In this document: one piece after another, positions 1-10,931 of the stretch
Position numbering within the stretch: the first letter of the stretch is position 1
Layout: the number at the start of each line of letters is the position of its first letter
NCBI RefSeq assembly: GCF_001651865.1
Contig: NZ_LPUX01000053.1
Location: 558,001 to 622,000, forward strand
Source of the DNA: Sinorhizobium glycinis
GTDB lineage: Bacteria; Pseudomonadota; Alphaproteobacteria; Rhizobiales; Rhizobiaceae
Reading direction: 5' to 3'
DNA length: 64,000 nucleotides
Made by a program: the position numbers and the translations under genes
Notes under the pieces: generated by a model
The model's database searches: none
What the model was told of the DNA's origin: nothing
What the model saw: the letters and a program-made list of their open reading frames with translations, nothing else

Positions 1-533
1 TCGCCATGCAGCAGCGCGTGATGCGCCCAGGTAACCGTGGTGCCGGAAAGCAGCAGGATGACCGTGTTGTAGAGCGGCAGGTGCCACGGGTCGAGGACCT
101 CGATGCCCTTCGGCGGCCAGACGCCGCCGGTATAGGCGGCGCGGGCGGCCTGGATGGGTTCGCCGGCAAACAGGCTGGCATCGAAGAACGCCCAGAACCA
201 GGCGGCGAAGAACATGACCTCGGAGGCGATGAACATGATCATGCCGTAGCGCAGGTGCAGCGACACGACGCGGGTGTGATGACCCTCACGGCCTTCCTTG
301 ATCGTGTCCGACCACCAGCCGAACATCGTGTAGAGGATAATCGCAAGGCCAATCGCGAATATCCACGGATTGGCGAGTTCGAGGCCGAACAGCTTGAACG
401 AGCCGCCGGCAGCGTAGCGCATGAGGCCGACGCCGCCGAAGGCCATGACGAAGGCGCCGATGGAGGCGAGCAACGGCCACGGGCTCGGATCGATGATGTG
501 GTAGTCGTGATTCTTCTGATGCGCTCCGGCCAT
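1..533 (-). CDS. ctaE: Cytochrome c oxidase subunit III (3' part outside window)
   Basis: Subunit III of the aa3-type proton-pumping cytochrome c oxidase, a multi-helix inner-membrane protein that stabilises subunit I. About 177 residues are visible, from MAGAHQKNHDYHIIDPSPWP onward, and the C-terminus lies beyond base 1. The family-typical stretches YTMFGWWSDTIKEGREGHHT and FFAAWFWAFFDASLF are present. The start has GGGGA about ten bases upstream. It is the last visible gene of the ctaC-ctaD-ctaB-ctaG-ctaE operon, 62 bases after ctaG. No damage is seen; it is partial only because the window ends. Confidence 0.96.
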   Translation of the reverse strand, partial: MAGAHQKNHDYHIIDPSPWPLLASIGAFVMAFGGVGLMRYAAGGSFKLFGLELANPWIFAIGLAIILYTMFGWWSDTIKEGREGHHTRVVSLHLRYGMIMFIASEVMFFAAWFWAFFDASLFAGEPIQAARAAYTGGVWPPKGIEVLDPWHLPLYNTVILLLSGTTVTWAHHALLHG

Positions 534-595
534 GTCAGTAATCCCCGATAGTCCTCTCTTGTCGCCCGCCCGGCATAGCCGAAACGGCGCTCCTT

Positions 596-1195
596 TCAAA
601 GTCTGTTGTCAGTTTCCTCGTCCTTCACCGCGGCGACCGGCTTGGACGGCTCGCGCGGATAGAAGGTGTAGGATAGCGTCAGTGTCTTGATGTCCTTGGT
701 CTCGACCGGCTTTACGATCTCCGGATCGACGAAGAAGACGACGGGCATCTCCATTTCCTCGCTCGGCTGCAGCGTCGTTTCGGTGAAGCAGAAGCACTGC
801 ACCTTGTTGAAATAGGCGCCCGCCGCCATCGGCGTCACATTGAACGTCGCCTGGCCGGTCGTCGGCTTCGACGAAAGGTTCTTCGCGCGGTACATCACCT
901 GCACGGTCTCGCCGATCCTGACGTCGATGTCACGCTGGACCGGCCCGAAATCCCATGGCAGACCGGGCCCGACATTCGCATCGAAGGTCACCTTGATCTT
1001 CTCGTCGAGAATGACGTCGGACGCCTGCTCGACCCGCTGCGTCGTGCCGTTATAGCCCGTCACCCGGCAGAACATGTCGTAGAGCGGAACGGCCGCATAG
1101 GCCATGCCGGCCATGCCTGCCGCGAAGGCAAGGCAGGCACCGACGATGGCGCCGTTGGCGCGTTGGTTCCGGGGCGTTTGCGGGGTTTTCGTCAT
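596..1195 (-). CDS. ctaG: Cytochrome c oxidase assembly protein CtaG/Cox11
   Basis: Copper chaperone of the Cox11 family that delivers copper to the CuB centre of oxidase subunit I. The 199-residue protein has one N-terminal membrane helix at about residues 15-36, followed by a periplasmic domain. The copper-binding CFCF motif is at residues 134-137, and a further conserved Cys is at 43 after the helix. I chose the ATG of [11 protein letters not shown] because GAAGG lies upstream; a longer reading frame extends further but runs into the preceding small gene. It sits 11 bases after that gene, within the aa3 oxidase operon. Confidence 0.96.
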   Translation of the reverse strand: MTKTPQTPRNQRANGAIVGACLAFAAGMAGMAYAAVPLYDMFCRVTGYNGTTQRVEQASDVILDEKIKVTFDANVGPGLPWDFGPVQRDIDVRIGETVQVMYRAKNLSSKPTTGQATFNVTPMAAGAYFNKVQCFCFTETTLQPSEEMEMPVVFFVDPEIVKPVETKDIKTLTLSYTFYPREPSKPVAAVKDEETDNRL

Positions 1196-1206
1196 GCGCC
1201 GTACCT

Positions 1207-1347
1207 TCAGTGGGCCATGCCGCCGCCGAACTTGATCAGCGTGACGACATAGAACAGCGCGACAAGTCCGGCGAGCACCAGGCCGAGCGCGATGTTGCGG
1301 CCGCGGCGCGACTTCTTCTGGGCTTCGCTGAGTTTGACGGTTTCCAT
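1207..1347 (-). CDS. Small CoxF-like membrane protein between ctaB and ctaG
   Basis: A 46-residue protein beginning [18 protein letters not shown], with one predicted membrane helix at about residues 20-38 ([19 protein letters not shown]). Its start ATG overlaps the ctaB stop by one base (TGATG), and a strong GGAGGT lies in the end of ctaB, so translation is probably coupled. Small one-helix proteins in this slot of alphaproteobacterial aa3 operons are often called CoxF and presumed to help assembly. That role is inferred from position. The basic N-terminus suggests an inside-positive topology. Confidence 0.85.
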   Translation of the reverse strand: METVKLSEAQKKSRRGRNIALGLVLAGLVALFYVVTLIKFGGGMAH

Positions 1348-2303
1348 CAGATGACACCTCCGGCGTTGAGCCAGACATGGGCGATCACGTGGTCCATGAG
1401 CAGCGCCGAGAAGATCGCGAAGAGATAGGCGATCGAAAAGGCGAAGAGCTTCTTGGCCGGCAGCATCCGCTTGTCGGCGTCTGGCATGCGCAACACGGCG
1501 AGCGAATACCAGATGAAGCCCAAGCCAAGGGCGGTCGCGAAGGCTCCATATCCAATGCTCGCAAAGCCGAGCAGCGTGGGACAGATGCCGCTCAGCGCCG
1601 TCAGCAGCGCATACACGACGATCTGGCGCTTGGTGGTCGCCTCGCCGCAGACGTTCGGCATCATCGGTACGCCGACGGCACCGTAGTCGCCCATCTTGAA
1701 AAGCGCCAGCGCCCAGAAATGGGCCGGCGTCCAGAGGAAGATGATGAGGAAGAGCACTATGCTCTCGACCGACACGCCACCGGTCACGCAGGCCCAGCCG
1801 ATCATCGGCGGGAACGCTCCGGCGGCGCCGCCGATGACGATGTTCTGCGGCGTCGAGCGCTTCAGCCACATCGTGTAGATGACCACGTAGAAGAAGATCG
1901 TGAAGGCGAGCAACCCGGCTGCGAGCCAGTTTACGGCGAGTCCGAGGATGATCACGGAAAAGGCCGACAAGGTGAGCCCGAAGGCAAGCGCTTCCTGCGG
2001 CAGGATCTTGCCGGCGGGAATGGGACGCTTGGCGGTTCGGCTCATCACCGCATCGATGTCGGCGTCATACCACATGTTCAGCGCACCGGAGGCGCCGGCG
2101 CCGATGGCGATGCAGAGAATGGCGATGAAGCCGATGAAGGGATTGATGGAACCGGGCGCGAGGACGAGCCCGGCAAAGGCCGTGAAGACGACCAGAGACA
2201 TGACGCGCGGTTTCAGGAGCTCGAAGTAATCGCGCGCAGAGGCTTCGGACAGGCGCGGGGCGCCTTCCATGCCGACTGCCTCGTGATTGTCTATGAGCGT
2301 CAT
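1347..2303 (-). CDS. ctaB: Protoheme IX farnesyltransferase (heme O synthase)
   Basis: Converts heme B to heme O with farnesyl diphosphate, the first step of heme A synthesis for the aa3 oxidase. It is a UbiA-superfamily multi-helix membrane prenyltransferase of 318 residues. The first prenyl-diphosphate-binding motif is visible as [19 protein letters not shown]. The start at [11 protein letters not shown] is supported by AGGAAAGAG seven bases upstream; the frame stays open further upstream but that part reads as low-complexity non-family sequence. It lies 98 bases after ctaD and overlaps the next small gene by one base. Confidence 0.96.
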   Translation of the reverse strand: MTLIDNHEAVGMEGAPRLSEASARDYFELLKPRVMSLVVFTAFAGLVLAPGSINPFIGFIAILCIAIGAGASGALNMWYDADIDAVMSRTAKRPIPAGKILPQEALAFGLTLSAFSVIILGLAVNWLAAGLLAFTIFFYVVIYTMWLKRSTPQNIVIGGAAGAFPPMIGWACVTGGVSVESIVLFLIIFLWTPAHFWALALFKMGDYGAVGVPMMPNVCGEATTKRQIVVYALLTALSGICPTLLGFASIGYGAFATALGLGFIWYSLAVLRMPDADKRMLPAKKLFAFSIAYLFAIFSALLMDHVIAHVWLNAGGVI

Positions 2304-2401
2304 GTCTCTTTCCTGAACTTGCTGCGGCCGGATAAGCCGCATCATGCCGGAAGGCCGGCGGGGAGAAGCCGCCGTGACCGGCGGCTTCTGTTCGTTGTCC
2401 G

Positions 2402-4998
<2,597 letters not shown>

Positions 4999-5019
4999 AA
5001 TTACGTCTCCCCAATGCGC

Positions 5020-5033
5020 TTGATCAGGATCAA
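5020..5033 (-). promoter_or_regulatory. FNR/FixK-type binding site upstream of ctaC
   Basis: The 14 bases read TTGATCCTGATCAA on the ctaC strand, an exact match to the TTGAT-N4-ATCAA consensus of FNR, FnrN and FixK. The box ends 21 bases before the ctaC GTG. So close to the gene, it is more likely to overlap or follow the transcription start, which favours repression. Repressing the low-affinity aa3 oxidase at low oxygen would fit rhizobial physiology, but that is inference. Confidence 0.7.
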
Positions 5034-5070
5034 ACCCGGAACGCAGAATCCCTGCGATACTGGAAGCGCT

Positions 5071-5086
5071 TCAAACCACAGTTTGA
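5071..5086. promoter_or_regulatory. Inverted repeat in the ctaC upstream region
   Basis: TCAAAC-CACA-GTTTGA forms a perfect six-base inverted repeat with a four-base spacer, 73-88 bases upstream of the ctaC start. It could be an operator for a second regulator of the oxidase operon. I do not recognise it as the site of a named regulator. Confidence 0.35.
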
Positions 5087-5399
5087 CCAGCGCCGCAACA
5101 TCTGTGCAATGAACCTCGTGCGGCATTTTTGCACAAAGCCAGGTTTTCAGGCCGTCCCCGTCGCACCGCTTCGGAGATTGTGTTATCGCTGCGTTCCGCG
5201 CCCGGCTTACGCGCGGCCACTCGAGCACTCGTCGACAATCGGCCAGGCGGCTGCGGCAGAAAAGTCCGGCGCGTCCAGGTATGGCGCGAGAGAGGGCCCA
5301 ATTTCGGCCATATGCCGCTGGAATGTAAGAGGCAGGGCTTTTCATTTATCTCTGTGCGCTTCAAGAATAGCCCGAATGATTCGACGTTTTGAGGTTTAC

Positions 5400-5930
5400 A
5401 TGGGCCTGTCCCTCTTCTCCCGGCTGCCCGCTTTGATCGCGCTCGGAATTGCCGCCTTCGTCTTCCCCGCCGCAAGCATGGCCCAGCAATCCGCCGCGAC
5501 GCCGGGGACGGTCAAGTCGAACCACGGCGCCTGGTCCATCGTCTGCGATCAGCCGGCCGGCGCCTCGGCGGAACAATGCGCGCTGATGCAGAACGTCATC
5601 GCCGAGGACCGGCCCGAGGTCGGGCTCTCGGTCGTCGTTCTCAAGACCGCCGACCGCAAGGCGAAGATCCTTCGCGTTCTGGCCCCGCTCGGCGTGCTTC
5701 TGCCCAACGGCCTCGGCCTCAATGTCGACGGCAAGGATATCGGCCGCGCCTATTTCGTCCGCTGTTTCTCCGACGGCTGTTATGCCGAGGTCGTGCTCGA
5801 GGACGAGCTTCTGAAAACACTGCGCGCCGGCGCGACGGCAACCTTCATCGTCTTCCAGTCGCCGGAGGAAGGGATCGGCATTCCGGTCGAACTCAAGGGC
5901 TTCGGCGAGGGCTACGACGCGCTTCCATGA
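5400..5930 (+). CDS. Invasion-associated locus B (IalB) family protein
   Basis: A 176-residue secreted protein of the IalB family, first named in Bartonella and widespread in Rhizobiales; the molecular function is not known. An N-terminal signal peptide ends near FVFPAASMAQQ (about residues 1-26). The IalB core follows, with HGAWSIVCDQ and a Cys pair in YFVRCFSDGCYAEV. The ATG at 5400 has GAGG seven bases upstream and gives a clean signal peptide; a longer in-frame extension exists but lacks one. The gene stands alone, convergent with ribB, and ends at a likely hairpin terminator. Confidence 0.88.
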   Translation: MGLSLFSRLPALIALGIAAFVFPAASMAQQSAATPGTVKSNHGAWSIVCDQPAGASAEQCALMQNVIAEDRPEVGLSVVVLKTADRKAKILRVLAPLGVLLPNGLGLNVDGKDIGRAYFVRCFSDGCYAEVVLEDELLKTLRAGATATFIVFQSPEEGIGIPVELKGFGEGYDALP

Positions 5931-5956
5931 ATTCGCAAATCACCGTCGAAATAAGG

Positions 5957-5984
5957 AAGCCGCGCTCTTTTTGATGCGCGGCTT
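5957..5984 (+). terminator. Hairpin between IalB-family gene and ribB
   Basis: A nine-base perfect stem, AAGCCGCGC and GCGCGGCTT, encloses a ten-base loop 27 bases after the IalB-family stop. The following T tract is weak, so it may act as a terminator mainly through the stem. Confidence 0.55.
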
Positions 5985-6020
5985 CATTATGAGCTCAAAC
6001 GTGCGCGTGCGCGTGCGCGC

Positions 6021-6127
6021 TAAAGCGCGTCGCGTTCAAACGGTTTCACGCGACGCGCTGCAGGTCTTTGTTTTATGGATGCCGTTGTCCCAAAAAGCGC
6101 TGCACATTTTCGGGCGACGTGCATTAG
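6021..6127 (+). repeat. Palindromic mosaic element, subfamily A, copy 1
   Basis: About 105 bases that recur with high similarity at 62471-62575. The order is a long palindrome (GCGCGTCGCG ... CGCGACGCGC), the linker AGGTCTTTGTTTT, then a second inverted module running from GTTGTCCCAAA to TTTTCGGGCGAC and ending GTGCATTAG. The terminal TTA is the complement of the ribB TAA stop, so the element abuts ribB exactly. It resembles the intergenic mosaic repeats common in Sinorhizobium. Confidence 0.8.
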
Positions 6128-7230
6128 AGGATCTCGGTCGCGGCAATCTTGATGCCGAAGCCTTCGAGACCGACATAGTGGCGCTCGCGAGTCGAGAGCA
6201 GGCGGATGGAGGTGATGCCGAGATCCTTGAGGATCTGGGCGCCAAGACCGATTTCGAGCCATTCGCTTTCGCGCGCCTGCGCTTCCGAATGGGCCTCGCG
6301 ATCGTGCTTGCCCTTGCGAGCGGTCTGTGAGACGCCGACGCCGACCGAGCCCTCGCGCAGATAGACGATGACGCCCCTGCCCTCTCCGGCGATGCGCTTC
6401 ATGATCTCGTCGACCTGGCGGTCGTTGCCGAAGACGTCTGCGCCGACATTTTCGAGGTGAAGGCGGACGGGAATATCGACGCCGTCGCGGATGTCGCCGA
6501 AAACGACGGCAAGGTGCTGCATCGGATCCCACGGCAGCGAATAGGTGTGGCCCTTCGCCTTGCCGTAGGGTGTCTCGATCTCGAAGCTATGGGCCTTTTC
6601 GATCAAGGTCTCCTTGCGCTGGCGGTAAGCGATGAGATCCGCAACGGAGACCTGTTTCAGGCCATGCGTCTCGGCGAACGCCTCCACCTGCGGACCGCGC
6701 GTCACCGTACCGTCGTCGTTGACGAGTTCGCAGATGACGCCGATCGGCGGCAGGCTCGCGAGTTTGCAAAGATCGACGGCCGCCTCGGTATGACCGGAGC
6801 GCATCAGCACGCCGCCTTCGCGCGCCACCAGCGGAAAGATATGCCCGGGCCGCACGAAATCCGTCGCTCCCACATTCGGATTGGCAAGGTTTCTCACCGT
6901 CAAGGTGCGGTCGTCCGCGGAGATGCCGGTGGTCGTGCCGTGCTTGAAGTCCACCGAAACCGTGAAAGCGGTGGTGTGAGCGGAATCGTTCTCGGCGACC
7001 ATCGCATTCAGGTTGAGGCGTTTCGCCTCGTCGCGCGGCATCGGCGCGCAGACGATGCCTGAGGTGTGCCTGACGATGAAGGCCATCTTCTCGGGCGTGC
7101 AATGCACCGCCGCGACGATCAGGTCGCCTTCGTTCTCGCGGCCGCCGTCATCCGTGACGACGACGATCTCGCCGGCCTCGAAGGCGCGAATGGCCTCGAC
7201 GACACGCTTCTGGTCATAGGACATCTTCAT
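6124..7230 (-). CDS. ribB: 3,4-dihydroxy-2-butanone 4-phosphate synthase with degenerate RibA-like tail
   Basis: Makes the four-carbon riboflavin precursor from ribulose 5-phosphate. The 368-residue protein has an N-terminal RibB domain (about 1-205) with the catalytic [17 protein letters not shown] motif. The C-terminal half resembles GTP cyclohydrolase II but lacks its three zinc cysteines: where RibA has a CLTGD...RCDCG pattern, this reads [16 protein letters not shown]. It is therefore a RibBX-type protein and probably has only RibB activity. It follows aroC by 14 bases, with GGAGA before the start, so the two are likely co-transcribed. No FMN riboswitch lies in that short gap. Confidence 0.95.
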   Translation of the reverse strand: MKMSYDQKRVVEAIRAFEAGEIVVVTDDGGRENEGDLIVAAVHCTPEKMAFIVRHTSGIVCAPMPRDEAKRLNLNAMVAENDSAHTTAFTVSVDFKHGTTTGISADDRTLTVRNLANPNVGATDFVRPGHIFPLVAREGGVLMRSGHTEAAVDLCKLASLPPIGVICELVNDDGTVTRGPQVEAFAETHGLKQVSVADLIAYRQRKETLIEKAHSFEIETPYGKAKGHTYSLPWDPMQHLAVVFGDIRDGVDIPVRLHLENVGADVFGNDRQVDEIMKRIAGEGRGVIVYLREGSVGVGVSQTARKGKHDREAHSEAQARESEWLEIGLGAQILKDLGITSIRLLSTRERHYVGLEGFGIKIAATEIL

Positions 7231-7244
7231 TCATCTCCAGCAAA

Positions 7245-8342
7245 TTACTTCAGCCGTCCGGTCTGTCCGCGGTCGCGCAGGAAATGATCGGCGATCGTGC
7301 AGGCAAGCATGGCCTCGCCGATCGGCACGGCCCTGATCCCGACGCAGGGATCGTGGCGGCCCTTGGTGCGGACGTCGACCTCGTTGCCGTCGCTGTCGAT
7401 CGAGCGGCGCTCTGTCAGAATGGAAGAGGTCGGCTTGATCGCGAAGCGAGCGACGATCGGCTGGCCGGTGGCGATGCCGCCCAGTATCCCGCCGGCATGG
7501 TTGGACAGGAAGACAGGCTCGCCATCCGAGCCGATGCGCATCTCGTCGGCGTTCTCCTCGCCGCTGATCTCGGCCGCGGCAAAGCCATTGCCGATCTCGA
7601 CCCCCTTGACGGCGTTGATCGACATCAGGTTCGAAGCGATGTCCTGGTCGAGCTTGGCGTAGATCGGCGCACCGATGCCGGCGGGCACCCCTTCGGCTAC
7701 GACCTCGACGACGGCGCCGACCGACGAGCCGGCCTTGCGGATGCCGTCGAGATATTCCTCCCAGACAGGAACGATTGCCGGATCCGGCGCAAAGAACGGA
7801 TTGTTGTTGACTTCGGCCCAGTCCCAATTGGCTCGATTGATACGGTGCTTGCCGATCTGGACGAGCGCGCCGCGCACGACGAGGCCCGGCACGACTTGTC
7901 GGGCGATACCGCCGGCCGCGACGCGGGCAGCCGTCTCGCGTGCCGAGGATCGGCCGCCGCCGCGATAGTCGCGAATGCCGTATTTCACGTCATAGGTAAA
8001 ATCTGCATGGCCCGGTCGATAGCGCTTGGCAATCTCAGAATAGTCTTTCGAGCGCTGGTCGGTGTTCTCGATCATCATCGAGATCGGCGTGCCGGTGGAG
8101 ATCATCGTCTCGCCGTCCTCATCGAGCATCACGCCCGACAGAACCTTCACGAGGTCATCTTCGCGACGCTGGGTCACGAAGCGCGACTGGCCGGGCTTGC
8201 GCTTGTCGAGCCAAGCCTGGATTTCGGCGAGCGTGAATCGAATGCCGGGCGGGCACCCGTCGACGACGCAGCCGAGCGCCGGTCCGTGGCTCTCGCCCCA
8301 GGTGGTAACGCGGAAGAGATGACCGAAGGTATTGTGCGACAT
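7245..8342 (-). CDS. aroC: Chorismate synthase
   Basis: Last step of the shikimate pathway, converting EPSP to chorismate with reduced FMN. The 365-residue protein begins [20 protein letters not shown], carrying the conserved GESHG signature, and has later signatures [14 protein letters not shown] and [15 protein letters not shown]. The start at MSHNT matches the family N-terminus; the frame continues upstream without family similarity. It lies just upstream of ribB on the same strand. Chorismate and riboflavin synthesis are linked through the flavin requirement of AroC, but the pairing may be incidental. Confidence 0.97.
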   Translation of the reverse strand: MSHNTFGHLFRVTTWGESHGPALGCVVDGCPPGIRFTLAEIQAWLDKRKPGQSRFVTQRREDDLVKVLSGVMLDEDGETMISTGTPISMMIENTDQRSKDYSEIAKRYRPGHADFTYDVKYGIRDYRGGGRSSARETAARVAAGGIARQVVPGLVVRGALVQIGKHRINRANWDWAEVNNNPFFAPDPAIVPVWEEYLDGIRKAGSSVGAVVEVVAEGVPAGIGAPIYAKLDQDIASNLMSINAVKGVEIGNGFAAAEISGEENADEMRIGSDGEPVFLSNHAGGILGGIATGQPIVARFAIKPTSSILTERRSIDSDGNEVDVRTKGRHDPCVGIRAVPIGEAMLACTIADHFLRDRGQTGRLK

Positions 8343-8879
8343 GACGGCTACCGTGCTCAGGACCCGAGAGAGATCGGACCGGCCGATCCAATCCCTTGGG
8401 ATCGATTCTAAATCGAGAGAGAGCAGAACGCGAACCACTTCGCATTCGTCATCCTGCCTCCGACGTCGCGCGAAAAGCGCGCGCCCTCTCTTAGTGTAAA
8501 GCGCTCATTGGGGAAAGGGCCTCCGCCATCGAGGGGAGACTTGCGGCAAGCCGGCCCGATATTCGACCCTGAGTCGCTTGGGTGACGATCTCGAATAGCA
8601 GCGCCTCCGACTGCCGCCGGAGTTTCGCCGACAGGCCTTCGTGATCTTTCTTTGGAAAACCCCGCGACACCGCCTCCGGAACGGCGCGCAGCACCTGCAT
8701 TCCGGATCGGGCGACTTGAAATCCACGTGGGTCGCGTCCACTCTCCCTTCCGCCGAAACACGTTCGGAACCAGCAGCTTAAAAACCTAAAAAACCATGGC
8801 GAAAAGAACTTTTGCCACAATCGGGGATCAAAGGGTGATGACAACAAAATTCGCAGAATCATGGAAGAGGGCAAGAAAG
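8343..8879. other. Upstream region of aroC and DUF1344 gene, no convincing gene
   Basis: About 540 bases between divergent genes. On the minus strand, 8491-8700 could encode 69 residues (MQVLRAVPEAVSRGFPKKDH onward), but its third-position GC (about 64 percent by eye) is lower than in neighbouring genes and it has only a weak Shine-Dalgarno. I do not call it. The promoters of both flanking genes must lie here. Confidence 0.5.
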
Positions 8880-9140
8880 ATGCGATTTGTCATTGCTACC
8901 CTTATGGCTACCGCAAGCTTGCTTTCGCCGCTCTCGGTCCACGCCGAAAGCGCCGACGTCGAAGCCGTGATCACCAATATCGACACCGATCAACTGAGCC
9001 TCTCCTTGGACGACGGCAAGAGCTACCAGGCGCCCGAGGAGTTCAACTTCGAGGGGCTGAAGGCCGGCGTCAAGGTTCTGGTGTTCTACACTGAAGTCGA
9101 CGGCAAGCGCGTCATCAACGATCTGGAGATCGTTCAGTAG
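8880..9140 (+). CDS. DUF1344 small exported protein
   Basis: An 86-residue protein with a signal peptide (about 1-23, MRFVIATLMATASLLSPLSV) and a short beta-rich DUF1344 domain (AVITNIDTDQLSLSLDDGKS and GLKAGVKVLVFYTEVDG). The family is small, exported and of unknown function; it looks like an OB-like or SH3-like fold. The start at 8880 gives a clean signal peptide; an upstream ATG at 8838 would add 14 residues. It appears monocistronic. Confidence 0.82.
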   Translation: MRFVIATLMATASLLSPLSVHAESADVEAVITNIDTDQLSLSLDDGKSYQAPEEFNFEGLKAGVKVLVFYTEVDGKRVINDLEIVQ

Positions 9141-9190
9141 GAGCCGTCCGCTCGGATCGGCCAGACTGATAGTTCGCCCTTTCGATGGGC

Positions 9191-9775
9191 TTAAAGCCAG
9201 CTGATCGAACCATCGACGATTTTCAGCAGCCGGTCCTGCGGGATCGCTGCTGCCGCCGCCTCGTCCGGCTCCATCTCTCCGAGCAGCTTGAACAGGGTGC
9301 GAATTACCCCGCCGTGGCTGACGCAGACGGTGGGCTTCCTCACGTCCTTCAGCCAGGCGCCGACGCGCCAGGACAGGATTTCATAGCTTTCCGCCTCCGC
9401 TCCGGGTGGAATGAAATCCCACTTCGCCACCCGCCTTGCGGCGATGCGCTCCGGCACGCGGCGTTTCAATTCCGTGAGCGTGAAACCCTCCCAGGCGCCG
9501 AAGGAGACCTCCTTCAGCCGCTCGTCGGTGCGATAGATGAACGGCTCGAGCCCCATGGCCCGCCTGAGGCGCTCCATGGTTTCGCGCGTTCGACCGAGCG
9601 GACTGCTGACGAAATCGAAGCCGGCCGCATCGCGACCGAGGATCTCTGCGAGGGCCGCGCCGTTGCCGGTCGCCTGCTGGCGGCCGGTTTCATTGAGGGG
9701 AATGTCCTTCTGACCCTGAAGACGGCTCTCAGCGTTCCAGTCCGTCTGGCCGTGGCGAACCATGTAGATGAGCAC
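9191..9775 (-). CDS. Histidine phosphatase family protein (phosphoglycerate-mutase-like)
   Basis: A 194-residue branch-1 histidine phosphatase. The catalytic RHG motif is at the N-terminus (YMVRHGQTDWN), followed by the conserved LNETGRQQA. The general acid region is SFGAWEG, and the second catalytic His is in VCVSHGGVIRTL. Substrate cannot be told from sequence; family members act on phosphosugars, 2,3-bisphosphoglycerate or cobalamin intermediates. I use the GTG at 9775 (VLIYMVRHG) because family members begin a few residues before the RHG motif. It lies 132 bases downstream of fabI on the same strand. Confidence 0.9.
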   Translation of the reverse strand: MLIYMVRHGQTDWNAESRLQGQKDIPLNETGRQQATGNGAALAEILGRDAAGFDFVSSPLGRTRETMERLRRAMGLEPFIYRTDERLKEVSFGAWEGFTLTELKRRVPERIAARRVAKWDFIPPGAEAESYEILSWRVGAWLKDVRKPTVCVSHGGVIRTLFKLLGEMEPDEAAAAAIPQDRLLKIVDGSISWL

Positions 9776-9907
9776 AGTGTTCACTCCGGATACAGTCCAG
9801 TGCGCACGTCCGATCAGGCGCGCAAAGGCCACTTTCCACCTTCGGCCGCCGCATAACCTTAGATCGAATTCGATCCAAGGAATCAAGCGGTTGCAGGCAA
9901 GAAGCGA

Positions 9908-10726
9908 TCAGTCCTTCAGTACGGAAATGTCCGGGGCGTCGACCGCCTTCATGCCGACAGTGTGATAACCGGAATCGACATGGTGCACCTCACCGGTGAC
10001 GCCAGTCGACAGGTTCGACAGGAGATAGAGCGCCGAATTGCCGACCTCCTCGATCGAAACGGTGCGCTTTAGCGGCGCGTTGTACTCGTTCCACTTGAGG
10101 ATGTAGCGGAAGTCGCCGATGCCGGAGGCGGCAAGCGTCTTGATCGGGCCGGCCGAGATGGCATTGACGCGGATACCGCGGTTGCCGAGATCGACGGCGA
10201 GATAACGCACGCTTGCTTCGAGCGCCGCCTTGGCGACGCCCATGACGTTGTAGTGCGGCATCACCTTCTCGGCGCCGTAATAGGTGAGCGTCAGCATCGA
10301 GCCGCCATCATTCATGATGCGCTCGGCACGCGCCGCAACGGCCGTGAAGGAGTAGACGGAAATATCCATCGTGCGGGCGAAGTTGTCGCGGCTCGTATCG
10401 AGGTAGCGGCCAGTCAACTCGTCCTTGTCGGAGAAGGCGATCGCGTGCACGACAAAATCGATCTTGCCCCATTTCTCCTCGAGCGCCGCGAAAACGGCGT
10501 CGATCGTGGAAAGGTCGGTCACATCGCAATGGCCGGCCATTACGGCGCCGAGTTCCTGCGCCAACGGCTCGACACGCTTCTTCAACGCATCGCCCTGCCA
10601 CGTCAGTGCGATCTCAGCGCCGGCTTCAGACAAAGCCTTGGCGATGCCCCACGCAATCGAGCGATTGTTTGCGACGCCCATGATGACGCCGCGCTTGCCA
10701 TTCATCAGACCCGATGCCTGAGCCAT
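9908..10726 (-). CDS. fabI: Enoyl-[acyl-carrier-protein] reductase (NADH), FabI
   Basis: Last reduction of each fatty-acid elongation cycle. It is a 272-residue short-chain dehydrogenase fold with the FabI cofactor loop GVANNRSIAWGIAKAL (about 17-32). The FabI catalytic pair is seen as Tyr159 and Lys166 in HYNVMGVAKAALE, with Tyr149/150 nearby. The start at MAQASGLMNGKRG is preceded by GGGGA. The downstream neighbour is the histidine phosphatase. Rhizobia often carry two fabI paralogues; this is the one in a housekeeping context. Confidence 0.95.
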   Translation of the reverse strand: MAQASGLMNGKRGVIMGVANNRSIAWGIAKALSEAGAEIALTWQGDALKKRVEPLAQELGAVMAGHCDVTDLSTIDAVFAALEEKWGKIDFVVHAIAFSDKDELTGRYLDTSRDNFARTMDISVYSFTAVAARAERIMNDGGSMLTLTYYGAEKVMPHYNVMGVAKAALEASVRYLAVDLGNRGIRVNAISAGPIKTLAASGIGDFRYILKWNEYNAPLKRTVSIEEVGNSALYLLSNLSTGVTGEVHHVDSGYHTVGMKAVDAPDISVLKD

Positions 10727-10931
10727 GGAATGTCCCCAATACTGTCTGCCTGGACCGACCGGCGCCGATGCCAGAATTCCCGAATGTCGATGGCGCCGCA
10801 CCATGCCACCAAAGATGGGTGCGGCAAAATGTCGAGAATTGCCTATGGCATAGCCGCCTGAGCGGTTCAAGCGCGGCGCGGATCAGGAACTGTTAGTCCC
10901 CGTAATATTGGTTCAGCTTGTCATTGAACCG

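Larger units (their letters stand above)
4999..5399. other. Divergent intergenic region, ctaC / IalB-family gene
   Basis: About 400 bases separate the divergent ctaC and IalB-family starts. Reading frames that cross it have no recognisable protein similarity and I treat them as spurious. It holds an exact TTGAT-N4-ATCAA palindrome at 5020-5033 and an inverted repeat at 5071-5086, both on the ctaC side. I could not identify a convincing sigma-70 promoter pair by eye. Confidence 0.6.
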
